Assembly: GCA_947311745.1 (NCBI GenBank)
Contig: CAMZLT010000177.1
Location: 1-6,687, forward strand
Reading direction: 5' to 3'
Length of the DNA: 6,687 bases
DNA from: an uncultured Flavobacteriaceae bacterium
GTDB lineage: Bacteria > Bacteroidota > Bacteroidia > Flavobacteriales > Flavobacteriaceae
The notes beneath the pieces are model-generated. The model worked only from the letters and a program-made list of their open reading frames with translations. It searched no databases and had not been told where the DNA came from. Made by a program: the position numbers and the translations under genes. Positions 1-6,580 of this stretch are shown piece by piece (position 1 is the stretch's first letter; each line of letters starts with the position of its first letter).

Positions 1-2
1 AA

Positions 3-920
3 GAATCTAGAGAAAAAGAATCCGATGTACAACGAAAATCAAGATTGATTATTTCTAGGTTAAAACTAAAAATGAAACTTAGTGATGTTGAATTTCAAGG
101 TGATGGGAAAAAAGCAACTTTTTATTATACCGCCGATGATCGTGTAGATTTTAGAATGTTAATTAGAGAACTTGCCTCTACTTTTAATATTCGTATTGAA
201 ATGAAACAAGTTGGTCTTAGACAAGAGGCAGCAAGGCTTGGTGGAATTGGTTCGTGTGGAAGAGAACTTTGTTGTTCTACTTGGTTGACTGATTTTAGAA
301 GTGTAAAAACCGATGCTGCTCGTTACCAACAATTATCCCTAAATCCTTTAAAACTTTCAGGACAATGTGGTAAACTTAAATGTTGTTTAAATTACGAATT
401 GGATTCGTATTTAGATGCTCTAAAAGAATTTCCGAAAACATCTACTTGGCTACAAACCAAAAAAGGAACTGCTATATATCAAAAAATGGATATCTTTAGT
501 GGTTTACTTTGGTATACGTACAAAGATAATCCTATGCAATGGCATAAATTAAAAGTAGCACACGTTAATGAAATTATTGCTCTAAATAAAGAAGGTAAAA
601 AACCAGATAGCTTAGAAGAATATGCGGATGAATTAATTATTGACGAACCATTAAAAGATATTTACAAAGATGTTGTTGGGCAAGACAGTTTAACGCGTTT
701 TGACAAACCAAAACGCAAAAACAAACGTAGAAATAACCGAAATAAAAATAATAAAAAACAAACAAACAACAAACAAAACAATAAAAATTCGAATAACAAG
801 CAACAAAACAACACCTCTAAAAAACCAAACGCTAAGAAAAACACCAATTCAAAAAGACGTAGAAAACCAAATAATAAAAACAATCAAAACAACAAGAATC
901 AAAATAAAAAAGATGCCTAA
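3..920 (+). CDS. ricT: RicT family PSP1-domain protein, 5'-truncated by window edge
   Basis: The frame is open from the first bases with no stop, so the true start lies upstream of the window; 305 codons are visible. The PSP1 core runs to about nt 440. It carries two matching Cys motifs of the form C-x4-CC: SCGRELCC (first Cys codon at 255) and QCGKLKCC (first Cys codon at 366). These are hallmarks of the RicT/YaaT family. In Bacillus, RicT works with RicA and RicF as an Fe-S-containing complex that affects RNA maturation through RNase Y. Its role in Bacteroidota is not established, and I infer only that it is a cytoplasmic, possibly Fe-S or RNA-linked factor. From about nt 705 the protein becomes a roughly 70-residue tail almost entirely of Lys, Asn, Arg and Gln, probably disordered and possibly nucleic-acid binding. 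The stop overlaps the gldH start by 8 nt. Confidence 0.9.
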   Translation, partial: ESREKESDVQRKSRLIISRLKLKMKLSDVEFQGDGKKATFYYTADDRVDFRMLIRELASTFNIRIEMKQVGLRQEAARLGGIGSCGRELCCSTWLTDFRSVKTDAARYQQLSLNPLKLSGQCGKLKCCLNYELDSYLDALKEFPKTSTWLQTKKGTAIYQKMDIFSGLLWYTYKDNPMQWHKLKVAHVNEIIALNKEGKKPDSLEEYADELIIDEPLKDIYKDVVGQDSLTRFDKPKRKNKRRNNRNKNNKKQTNNKQNNKNSNNKQQNNTSKKPNAKKNTNSKRRRKPNNKNNQNNKNQNKKDA

Positions 921-1404
921 ATTTTTTGTATACATATTGCTAGTAATAGCAATGATATCGTGTAATAAAAACAGTACTTTTACAAAATATAAAAGTATAC
1001 ATAACACCAAATGGCATAAAGATTCTATCGTAAAATTTACAGTAAATATAAAAGATACGCTCTCAAAAAATACTATTTATGTAAATTTACGAAACAATAA
1101 AGATTACGATTTTAATAATCTTTTTTTAATTATTAAAGTAGATTTTCCTAACAATTTTAATATTACGGATACGTTAGAATATGAAATGACTGACAAAAAA
1201 GGTGTGTTTTTAGGAACTGGTTTTACAGACATAAAAGAAAATAAATTAGAATATAAAACCAATATAATATTTCCAACCAAAGGAACATATATTTTCTCAA
1301 TAAAACAAGCTATGCGTGAGCTTGGAAAAGAAAATGGTGTTACCTACCTTAACGGAATAAACGATGTTGGTTTAGAAATTGAAAAACAAGAACTACATGA
1401 CTAA
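913..1404 (+). CDS. gldH: Gliding motility lipoprotein GldH
   Basis: This 163-residue protein has the length usual for GldH. The N-terminus is a lipoprotein signal: Lys3, a hydrophobic stretch at about residues 4-15, then a lipobox-like MISC with the lipidated Cys at residue 17, followed by Asn. The remainder is a soluble domain of mixed composition with no catalytic motif. GldH is a Bacteroidota lipoprotein required for gliding in Flavobacterium, where the gld genes are tied to the gliding and type IX secretion machinery. The ATG at 913 was chosen because it gives a clean signal peptide directly at the N-terminus. The frame stays open upstream to 700, but only across the low-complexity tail of ricT. 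The ATG overlaps the ricT stop (ATGCCTAA) and the stop overlaps the next start (ATGACTAA). There is no Shine-Dalgarno sequence; the leader is A-rich. Assignment rests on sequence resemblance recognised by eye plus context. Confidence 0.88.
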   Translation: MPKFFVYILLVIAMISCNKNSTFTKYKSIHNTKWHKDSIVKFTVNIKDTLSKNTIYVNLRNNKDYDFNNLFLIIKVDFPNNFNITDTLEYEMTDKKGVFLGTGFTDIKENKLEYKTNIIFPTKGTYIFSIKQAMRELGKENGVTYLNGINDVGLEIEKQELHD

Positions 1405-3715
1405 TAACAAAAAAAATAACGATTTTAAAAAATACAACAAATGGCTTTGGATGCTTTATTTTGGAGGCATTTTAGTTCTTTTCTTAGTGTTTTTTCTTAT
1501 TTCCATTTTTGGAGACTTACCTAGTTTTGATAAACTTGAAAATCCTAAAAACGATTTAGCAACACAAATAATTTCTGAAGACGGAAAAACAATTGGTAAA
1601 ATATTTAAAGAAAATAGAACACCTATAAAATTTAAAGATCTACCAAAAAATTTAGTAAACGCTTTGGTTGCAACTGAAGATGAACGTTTTTACGAACATT
1701 CAGGAATTGATTTTAGAGGTACTGCTAGAGCATTTGTATATTTAGGTTCTAAAGGTGGAGCAAGTACCGTAACACAACAATTATCTAAATTACTTTTTAC
1801 AGGTGGTTCTAGTTCCTTACCAAAACGATTAATTCAAAAATTAAAAGAATGGATTATTGCAATTCGATTAGAAAAACAATATACCAAAGAAGAAATTATT
1901 GCCATGTATTTTAACAAACAAGATTTTCTATATCAAGCAGTTGGTGTACGATCGGCAAGTAGAATTTATTTTGGTAAAGAACCAAAAAAATTAAAACCTG
2001 AAGAGTCTGCTGTACTTGTTGCAATGCTTAAAAATCCTAGACAATACAATCCCAAACGATCGGTTTCTAAAAATAAATCCCTTAAACGTCGTAACCAAGT
2101 TTTAAAACAAATGGAAATCAATAATATGCTTTCTACCAAAGTAAAAGATTCCCTACAAAAATTACCAATTGTACTAGATTTTTCTCCTGAAGATACCAAT
2201 GACGGAATCGCTACTTATTTTAGAGAATATGTTCGGAAATTTATGAAACAATGGATAAAAAAACACCCAAAAGCAAATGGTGAAAAATACGATTTACATA
2301 CAGATGGCTTAAAAATATATGTAACCATTAATTCCAGAATGCAAAAATATGCTGAGGAAGCCATGAAAGAACACATGGAAAACCTACAAAATATTTTTGA
2401 TGCATACACCAAATCTCGAACCAAAAGCAAACGAAATGCTTGGCAAAAAAAATTAATTCCGTATAGTACCGATTTTAAAGAAAAAGATGTTAAAAGAGCG
2501 TTATCCCAAGCTATGAAACGTTCTGAACGTTGGCGAAAAGCTAAAAAACAAGGCTTATCGGAAAAAGACATTAAAGCAAGTTTTCATAAAAAACGAAAAA
2601 TGCGTGTTTTTGCATGGAAAGGCGATATAGATACTATAATGACTCCTTATGATTCCATTAGATATTACAAACATTTTTTTCATGCAGGTTTACTATCTGT
2701 CGAACCACAAACTGGTCATGTAAAAGCTTGGGTTGGCGGAATTAACCACAAACATTTCAAATACGATGCCGTTAAATTACAAAAACGACAAGTTGGTTCT
2801 ACTTTTAAACCATTTGTTTATGCAACAGCTATTAACCAATTAAAATATTCACCTTGCAAAAAAATGTCTAACACTCGTTATACAATTCCAAAGGAAAAAT
2901 ATGGTATGCCTGAGGATTGGTCGCCAAGAAATGCAGGTGAAAAATATGGTGGTGAGTTATCGCTAAAAGTAGCTTTAGCAAATTCGGTAAATGTTATTTC
3001 TGCTAGACTTATCGATCAAGCAGGACCAAGTAATGTGGTAAAACTTGCCAAAAAAATGGGAATTACTAGCAAATTAGAAGCAAACCCTTCTATTGCACTT
3101 GGTGCTGTAGATTTATCACTCTACGAAATGATTGGTGCCTTAGCAACCTTTGCCAATAAAGGTATGTTTGTTAAACCAATTATGATTCTTAGAATTGAAG
3201 ATAAAAATGGTGCCGTTTTAGAAACATTTAATACCACAAGAAACGAAGTGGTAAACGAAGAAATTGCCTATGTAATGCTAAACCTAATGGAAGGTGTTAC
3301 CAAATCTGGTTCTGGTGCAAGATTACGTTCTAAAAGAAAACATAGACATGCTATTGTAACAGGAAGTCCGTATGGTTTTACCAATGCTATTGCAGGAAAA
3401 ACTGGTACTACACAAAACCAATCGGATGGTTGGTTTATGGGAATTGTACCAAATCTAGCAACTGGTGTTTGGGTTGGTGCAGAAGATAGAGCAGTACATT
3501 TTCCTGATATTGGACGTGGTCAAGGTGCTTCGATGGCTTTGCCAATTTGGGCATTGTATTACAAAAAATTATATGCAGATAAAAACCTTAATGTTAGTGA
3601 TAAACCTTTTGCAAAACCACGAAATTTAAGTATTGAAGTGAATTGTGAAGACGACAACAAACCAAAAGACGACAACCAAAAACAAGAAGAAGATCCAGAC
3701 GATTTTGACAGTTAA
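1397..3715 (+). CDS. mrcA: Penicillin-binding protein 1A (class A bifunctional transglycosylase/transpeptidase)
   Basis: This is a 772-residue inner-membrane enzyme that polymerises and cross-links peptidoglycan in the periplasm. Residues 1-15 form a short cytoplasmic Asn/Lys-rich tail and about 16-38 a single membrane anchor. The GT51 glycosyltransferase domain follows at about 50-225. Its motif ATEDERFYEHSG contains the catalytic Glu94, and it also has GGASTVTQQ at 120-128, KLKEW with Glu151, and KEEIIAMYFN at 164-173. A basic linker lies at about 330-405. The transpeptidase domain has all three motifs: S468-T-F-K471 (nucleophile), S530-V-N532 and K668-T-G670. The C-terminus (about 750-772) is a very acidic Asp/Glu tail. 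The ATG at 1397 is preferred to the TTG at 1379 because it makes an 8-nt overlap with gldH, matching the ricT-gldH junction. Length and motifs indicate an intact enzyme. The gene symbol follows the general class A naming. Confidence 0.95.
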   Translation: MTNNKKNNDFKKYNKWLWMLYFGGILVLFLVFFLISIFGDLPSFDKLENPKNDLATQIISEDGKTIGKIFKENRTPIKFKDLPKNLVNALVATEDERFYEHSGIDFRGTARAFVYLGSKGGASTVTQQLSKLLFTGGSSSLPKRLIQKLKEWIIAIRLEKQYTKEEIIAMYFNKQDFLYQAVGVRSASRIYFGKEPKKLKPEESAVLVAMLKNPRQYNPKRSVSKNKSLKRRNQVLKQMEINNMLSTKVKDSLQKLPIVLDFSPEDTNDGIATYFREYVRKFMKQWIKKHPKANGEKYDLHTDGLKIYVTINSRMQKYAEEAMKEHMENLQNIFDAYTKSRTKSKRNAWQKKLIPYSTDFKEKDVKRALSQAMKRSERWRKAKKQGLSEKDIKASFHKKRKMRVFAWKGDIDTIMTPYDSIRYYKHFFHAGLLSVEPQTGHVKAWVGGINHKHFKYDAVKLQKRQVGSTFKPFVYATAINQLKYSPCKKMSNTRYTIPKEKYGMPEDWSPRNAGEKYGGELSLKVALANSVNVISARLIDQAGPSNVVKLAKKMGITSKLEANPSIALGAVDLSLYEMIGALATFANKGMFVKPIMILRIEDKNGAVLETFNTTRNEVVNEEIAYVMLNLMEGVTKSGSGARLRSKRKHRHAIVTGSPYGFTNAIAGKTGTTQNQSDGWFMGIVPNLATGVWVGAEDRAVHFPDIGRGQGASMALPIWALYYKKLYADKNLNVSDKPFAKPRNLSIEVNCEDDNKPKDDNQKQEEDPDDFDS

Positions 3716-3727
3716 AAAATAAAAATT

Positions 3728-4420
3728 ATGATAAATAAAGTAGTAAAAAACGCTAAAGAAGCCTTAGAAGGAGTTACAGATGGCATGACTTTTATGCTTG
3801 GTGGTTTTGGATTATGTGGCATTCCTGAAAATTCAATTTCCGAATTAGTAAATCGTGAAATTAAAAACTTAACCTGTATTTCAAACAATGCTGGTGTAGA
3901 TGATTTTGGTCTTGGATTGCTATTGCAAAAAAAACAAATCAAAAAAATGATTTCAACTTATGTTGGAGAAAACGATGAGTTTGAACGACAAATGCTTTCT
4001 GGCGAATTAGAAGTAGAGTTAATTCCGCAAGGCACATTAGCTGAACGTTGTAGGGCAACAGGTGCTGGAATTCCTGCTTTTTACACTCCTGCAGGTTATG
4101 GAACCGAAGTTGCCGAAGGTAAAGAAACAAGAGAGTTTAACGGGAAAATGTATGTTTTAGAACACGCATTTAACGCAGAATTTGCCTTTGTAAAAGCATG
4201 GAAAGGCGATACTGCAGGTAATTTAATATTTAAAGGAACTGCACGGAATTTCAATCCGTTAATGGCAATGGCTGGTAAAATTACCGTTGCAGAAGTAGAA
4301 GAATTAGTAGAACCTGGCGAATTAGATCCAAATCAAATTCATATTCCAGGTATTTTTGTACAACGAATTTTTCAAGGTGAAAATTACGAAAAACGTATCG
4401 AACAACGAACAGTTAGGTAA
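3728..4420 (+). CDS. scoA: Succinyl-CoA:3-ketoacid CoA-transferase, subunit A
   Basis: This 230-residue cytoplasmic subunit of a family I CoA-transferase acts with ScoB to move CoA from succinyl-CoA to acetoacetate or a related 3-ketoacid, feeding ketone-body or acetoacetate use. The N-terminal family signature is at residues 18-33 (DGMTFMLGGFGLCGIP). Other typical stretches are SNNAGVDDFGLG, the ISTYVGEN segment and GTLAERCRATGAGIPAFYTP. The length is normal for a separate A subunit. The start lies 12 nt after the PBP1A stop with an A-rich leader, so it may be transcribed from the upstream cluster, or from a promoter inside the PBP1A gene that I could not identify. The partner scoB is not adjacent as usual but lies 742 bp downstream, beyond a four-helix-bundle gene and repeat arrays. 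AtoD-type acetate CoA-transferase subunits are close relatives, so the preferred substrate is less certain than the family. Confidence 0.92.
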   Translation: MINKVVKNAKEALEGVTDGMTFMLGGFGLCGIPENSISELVNREIKNLTCISNNAGVDDFGLGLLLQKKQIKKMISTYVGENDEFERQMLSGELEVELIPQGTLAERCRATGAGIPAFYTPAGYGTEVAEGKETREFNGKMYVLEHAFNAEFAFVKAWKGDTAGNLIFKGTARNFNPLMAMAGKITVAEVEELVEPGELDPNQIHIPGIFVQRIFQGENYEKRIEQRTVR

Positions 4421-4611
4421 GTTAATGAAGTTAATGTACCAATGAATTAATGTACCAATGGGTTTAATGTAGCGATGGATTTAATGTAGCGATGTACCAA
4501 TGAATTAATGTAACAATGGGTTTAATGTAGTGATGGATTTAATGTAGCGATGTACCAATGGATTAATGTAACAATGGGTTTAATGTAACGATGCAGCAAT
4601 GTATCAATTTA
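4421..4611. repeat. Tandem repeat array 1 (58-bp higher-order unit)
   Basis: The array begins at the base after the scoA stop. The simplest module is about 14-17 bp, TTAATGTA-N-C-R-ATG plus a short variable joint. Modules are grouped into a 58-bp period: copy 1 at 4436-4493, copy 2 at 4494-4551 and a partial copy 3 from 4552 to about 4592. Copies 1 and 2 differ at only two positions (C/A in the second module, C/T in the third). A core AATGTAGCGATGTACCAAT occurs at 4483-4501 and 4541-4559. It matches the array 3 core at 17 of 19 bases and the reverse complement of the array 2 core at 15 of 19. The array ends in a variant (4598-4611) that is exactly inverted at 5136-5149. No gene is seen in 4421-4655. 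Confidence 0.9.
4598..4611 (+). repeat. Left arm of 14-bp perfect inverted repeat
   Basis: AATGTATCAATTTA at the 3' end of array 1 is the exact reverse complement of 5136-5149. In RNA the pairing can be extended inwards by two G-U and two A-U pairs (4612-4615 with 5132-5135), giving an 18-bp stem that encloses the four-helix-bundle ORF. Because both arms are variants of an AT-rich repeat family, the match may be a by-product of shared repeat ancestry rather than a selected structure. Confidence 0.6.
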
Positions 4612-4655
4612 TTAAAATATAGTAAAGAATATGTGTGAGATAAATTATATAAATA

Positions 4656-4997
4656 ATGGCTAATATTGTTGTAGAAAAATCCATTGAAGTAGCGTTACTT
4701 ATTATTCAATATTGTGAAGTATTAAAAGATAAAGAGAAATATGTTATTGCAAACCAATTACTACGATCAGGAACAAGTATTGGTGCAAATATACATGAAG
4801 CACAAAATGCGGAAAGCAAAAAAGATTTTATTCATAAAATAAAAATAGCAACAAAAGAATTAGAAGAAACTAAATATTGGTTAATCTTATGTAAAAATTC
4901 AAAAAATTATCCAAATAACATAACACTGGAAGGAAAAATAAAAGAACTCGGACTAATTTTATATAAAATATTAAGCACAAGTATAAAATCAAAATAA
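4656..4997 (+). CDS. Four-helix bundle protein (S23 / TIGR02436 type)
   Basis: This is a 113-residue, mostly helical protein. The family block is clear: NQLLRSGTSIGANIHEA at about residues 33-49, followed by DFIHKIKIATKELEETKYWL at about 57-76. These match the four-helix-bundle proteins encoded in bacterial 23S rRNA intervening sequences and, more distantly, the Avd accessory protein of diversity-generating retroelements. Family members assemble as small basic bundles and a nucleic-acid-binding role has been suggested, but molecular function is not settled. The length is normal for the family and the ORF is intact. The ATG at 4656 follows an A/T-rich leader without a Shine-Dalgarno sequence. 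A weak -7-like TATGTGTG (4630-4637) lies just upstream, without a convincing -33 partner. The gene interrupts the scoA-scoB pair and lies between repeat arrays of opposite orientation, so I infer that it belongs to a repeat-associated element and not to CoA metabolism. Confidence 0.88.
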   Translation: MANIVVEKSIEVALLIIQYCEVLKDKEKYVIANQLLRSGTSIGANIHEAQNAESKKDFIHKIKIATKELEETKYWLILCKNSKNYPNNITLEGKIKELGLILYKILSTSIKSK

Positions 4998-5075
4998 ATA
5001 ATAACACATTAAATACTGATATATTGGCAAATTGATAAACTGACACAGTACACTGATACATAGTGCATTGGTAAA

Positions 5076-5135
5076 TTGACACATTAGTACACTGATACAT
5101 TGGTAAATTGACACATTAGTACACTGATACATTGG
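5076..5135 (+). promoter_or_regulatory. Possible tandem Bacteroidota-type promoters within array 2
   Basis: Each array unit places a TTG 17 nt before TACATTGG: TTG 5076-5078 with 5096-5103, and TTG 5108-5110 with 5128-5135. The flavobacterial consensus is a -33 TTG and a -7 TAnnTTTG, so each -7 candidate has one mismatch, at the seventh position. If active, they would start transcripts towards scoB and xth, which the insertion could otherwise have cut off from the upstream promoter. In such AT-rich repeats a match of this quality can easily arise by chance, so this is a weak call. Confidence 0.2.
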
Positions 5136-5149
5136 TAAATTGATACATT
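5136..5149 (-). repeat. Right arm of 14-bp perfect inverted repeat
   Basis: TAAATTGATACATT is the exact reverse complement of 4598-4611. It lies in the last unit of array 2, 13 bp before the scoB ATG. Pairing with the left arm would place the stem base very close to the scoB translation start in the mRNA. Confidence 0.6.
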
Positions 5150-5162
5150 AAAACATTAAAAC

Positions 5163-5819
5163 ATGGCATTAAATAAAACACAAATAGCACAACGAATTGC
5201 ACAAGAATTACAAGATGGTTGGTACGTTAATTTAGGTATTGGTATTCCAACATTAGTTGCCAATTATATTCCTGAAGGAATTGATGTAGAATTTCAATCG
5301 GAAAATGGTTTATTAGGAATGGGACCTTTTCCGATAGCAGGAACAGAAGACGCAGATTTAATTAATGCAGGAAAACAAACCGTAACTATTTTAAAAGGTG
5401 GTTCGTTATTTGACTCTGCAATGAGTTTTGCAATGATTAGAGGACAACACGTACAATTAACAGTTTTAGGAGCAATGGAAGTTGCACAAAACGGTGATAT
5501 TGCAAATTGGAAAATTCCAGGTAAAATGGTTAAAGGAATGGGTGGAGCAATGGATTTAGTTGCTTCTGCCGAGAACATTATCGTTGCAATGATGCACACC
5601 AATAAACGTGGCGAATCTAAAATTTTACCTTCGTGTAGCCTTCCACTTACAGGTGTTGGTTGTGTAAAAAAAATAGTTACAAACTTAGCAGTATTAGAAA
5701 TAAAAGATAATGCATTCCATTTATTGGAAAGAGCTCCTGGTGTTACGGTTGAAGAAATAAAAAATGCCACTGCTGGTACATTAATAGTTAATGGCGAAAT
5801 TCCTGAAATGAAACTTTAA
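5163..5819 (+). CDS. scoB: Succinyl-CoA:3-ketoacid CoA-transferase, subunit B
   Basis: This 218-residue protein is the catalytic partner of ScoA in the cytoplasmic CoA-transferase. The family I active-site motif SENGLLG is at residues 46-52, with Glu47 as the expected nucleophile that forms the glutamyl-CoA thioester. Other family landmarks are the N-terminal LGIGIPTLVANYIP (24-37) and the GGSLFDSAMSF and GAMEVAQNGDIANWKIPGKMVKGMGGAMDL stretches. Length and motifs indicate an intact subunit. The ATG at 5163 lies directly at the end of array 2 in ACATGG and has no Shine-Dalgarno sequence, only A/T-rich repeat-derived leader. Its stop overlaps the xth ATG by one base (TAATG), suggesting coupled translation. 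Separation from scoA means that equal expression of the two subunits must rely on read-through across the four-helix-bundle block or on a separate promoter. As for ScoA, the exact acyl acceptor is inferred from the family. Confidence 0.93.
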   Translation: MALNKTQIAQRIAQELQDGWYVNLGIGIPTLVANYIPEGIDVEFQSENGLLGMGPFPIAGTEDADLINAGKQTVTILKGGSLFDSAMSFAMIRGQHVQLTVLGAMEVAQNGDIANWKIPGKMVKGMGGAMDLVASAENIIVAMMHTNKRGESKILPSCSLPLTGVGCVKKIVTNLAVLEIKDNAFHLLERAPGVTVEEIKNATAGTLIVNGEIPEMKL

Positions 5820-6580
5820 TGAAAATTCTATCGTATAACGTAAACGGCATACGTGCTGCAATTAAAAAAGGATTTATAGATTGGTTAGTTTCGGCTAATC
5901 CTGATGTTATCTGCTTACAAGAAATTAAAGCACAAAAAGAACAATTAGATCTTTCCCTTTTTGAAAAAGCTGGTTATAAGTACAACTATTGGTTTTCTGC
6001 CGAAAAAAAAGGCTATTCTGGCGTTGCAATTCTTTCAAAAACGGAACCTAAACAGATTGTTTATGGTGCTGATTTCAACTTAGCAAGTACCGAAGGTCGT
6101 ATTATTCGTGCTGATTTTGATACCGTTTCAGTAATGAGTTTATACTTACCTAGCGGAACAAACAATCTACGCTTAGATCTTAAATTTAGATTTATGGATG
6201 AATTTATGGAATACATTACAGAACTAAAAAAAGATATTCCTAATTTAATTATTTGTGGTGATTATAATATTTGCCATAAAGAAATTGATATTCATAATCC
6301 GAAAGGTTTAAAAAATACTTCTGGCTTTTTACCAGAAGAACGTGATTGGTTAGATCGTTTTATAAACAACGATTTTATAGATACTTTTAGAGTTTTTAAT
6401 AAAAATCCTGATTTATATTCTTGGTGGAGTTATCGAGCAAATGCACGAAATAACAATAAAGGTTGGCGATTAGATTATTGCCTCGCAACAAAACCGCTAG
6501 AAAAACGTTTAAAAAGAGCATATATTTTAAAAGATGCTAAACATAGTGATCATTGTCCTGTCGGTGTGGAAATAGATTAA
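5819..6580 (+). CDS. xthA: Exodeoxyribonuclease III (AP endonuclease, Xth family)
   Basis: This 253-residue Mg-dependent enzyme of the exonuclease/endonuclease/phosphatase fold would cleave at abasic sites and degrade DNA 3' ends in base excision repair. Active-site motifs are all present: NVNGIR (residues 7-12, Asn7), LQEIK with metal-binding Glu35, SLYLPSG with Tyr109, GDYN at 147-150 (Asp148, Asn150), a WWSYR segment at 202-206, RLDY with Asp219, and the terminal HSDHCP at 242-247 (Asp244, His245). The length is close to that of single-domain ExoIII proteins, and there is no sign of damage. The ATG overlaps the scoB stop (TAATG), so it is probably co-translated with scoB, an association without an evident functional link. 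The stop codon itself lies in a TTAATG module at the beginning of array 3, and no hairpin-type terminator is visible after it. Confidence 0.95.
   Translation: MKILSYNVNGIRAAIKKGFIDWLVSANPDVICLQEIKAQKEQLDLSLFEKAGYKYNYWFSAEKKGYSGVAILSKTEPKQIVYGADFNLASTEGRIIRADFDTVSVMSLYLPSGTNNLRLDLKFRFMDEFMEYITELKKDIPNLIICGDYNICHKEIDIHNPKGLKNTSGFLPEERDWLDRFINNDFIDTFRVFNKNPDLYSWWSYRANARNNNKGWRLDYCLATKPLEKRLKRAYILKDAKHSDHCPVGVEID

Larger units (their letters stand above)
4421..5162. other. Candidate composite element: four-helix-bundle gene between inverted repeat arrays
   Basis: The whole interval between the scoA stop and the scoB ATG consists of array 1, a single small ORF (4656-4997) and array 2, which belongs to the same repeat family but points the other way. 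Seen directly: the opposed orientation, the shared 19-bp core, and a perfect 14-bp inverted repeat at 4598-4611/5136-5149 enclosing the ORF. Known: the protein family includes ORFs of 23S rRNA intervening sequences, which sit in a stem-loop, and scoA and scoB are normally adjacent. Inferred: the block was inserted into the sco operon, or grew there, and could fold in the mRNA with the ORF in the loop. There is no transposase and no clear target-site duplication, so the exact ends and the mobility are unproven. Confidence 0.4.
5004..5162. repeat. Tandem repeat array 2 (32-bp unit, inverted relative to arrays 1 and 3)
   Basis: The array fills the gap between the four-helix-bundle gene and scoB. 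A unit beginning CACTGATACATTGG has a 32-bp period: 5090-5121 is a full copy and 5122-5153 a near copy that diverges at its end. The copy at 5051-5089 is 39 bp long because of a 7-bp insertion, and a degenerate copy lies at about 5015-5050. Read on the minus strand, the core is AATGTATCAGTGTACTAAT (for example 5083-5101 and 5115-5133), 17 of 19 identical to the core of array 3. The array decays into ACATTAAA steps (5146-5160) that run into the scoB start, so scoB's leader is made of repeat sequence. Confidence 0.88.

Noticed and set aside
45..47. TTG as a real start for the ricT product
   Set aside because: The frame is open to the first bases of the window and the PSP1 domain is already under way, so this is an internal codon of a truncated gene.
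700..912. N-terminal extension of gldH in the same frame
   Set aside because: It overlaps the low-complexity tail of ricT, would bury the lipoprotein signal peptide, and the ATG at 913 gives a proper lipoprotein N-terminus.
1379..1396. TTG start for PBP1A six codons upstream of the ATG
   Set aside because: The ATG at 1397 gives the same type of 8-nt overlap as the preceding junction and needs no rare start codon.
4656..4997. Avd protein of a diversity-generating retroelement
   Set aside because: The fold family is related, but there is no reverse transcriptase and no template/variable repeat pair; the repeats here are short tandem intergenic units.
4870..5100. Minus-strand ORF of 76 codons over the end of the four-helix-bundle gene and array 2
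   Set aside because: Its first half is a translation of the repeat (MYQCT-like periodicity) and the rest is antisense to a recognised gene; no family resemblance is seen.
5004..5162. CRISPR array
   Set aside because: The copies are directly contiguous with no unique spacers and no cas genes are nearby.
4421..5162. True 23S rRNA intervening sequence
   Set aside because: The flanks are scoA and scoB, and no rRNA sequence is present; only the architecture is similar.
5294..5770. Minus-strand ORF of 158 codons opposite scoB
   Set aside because: It is a shadow of a well-supported gene and shows no recognisable protein features.
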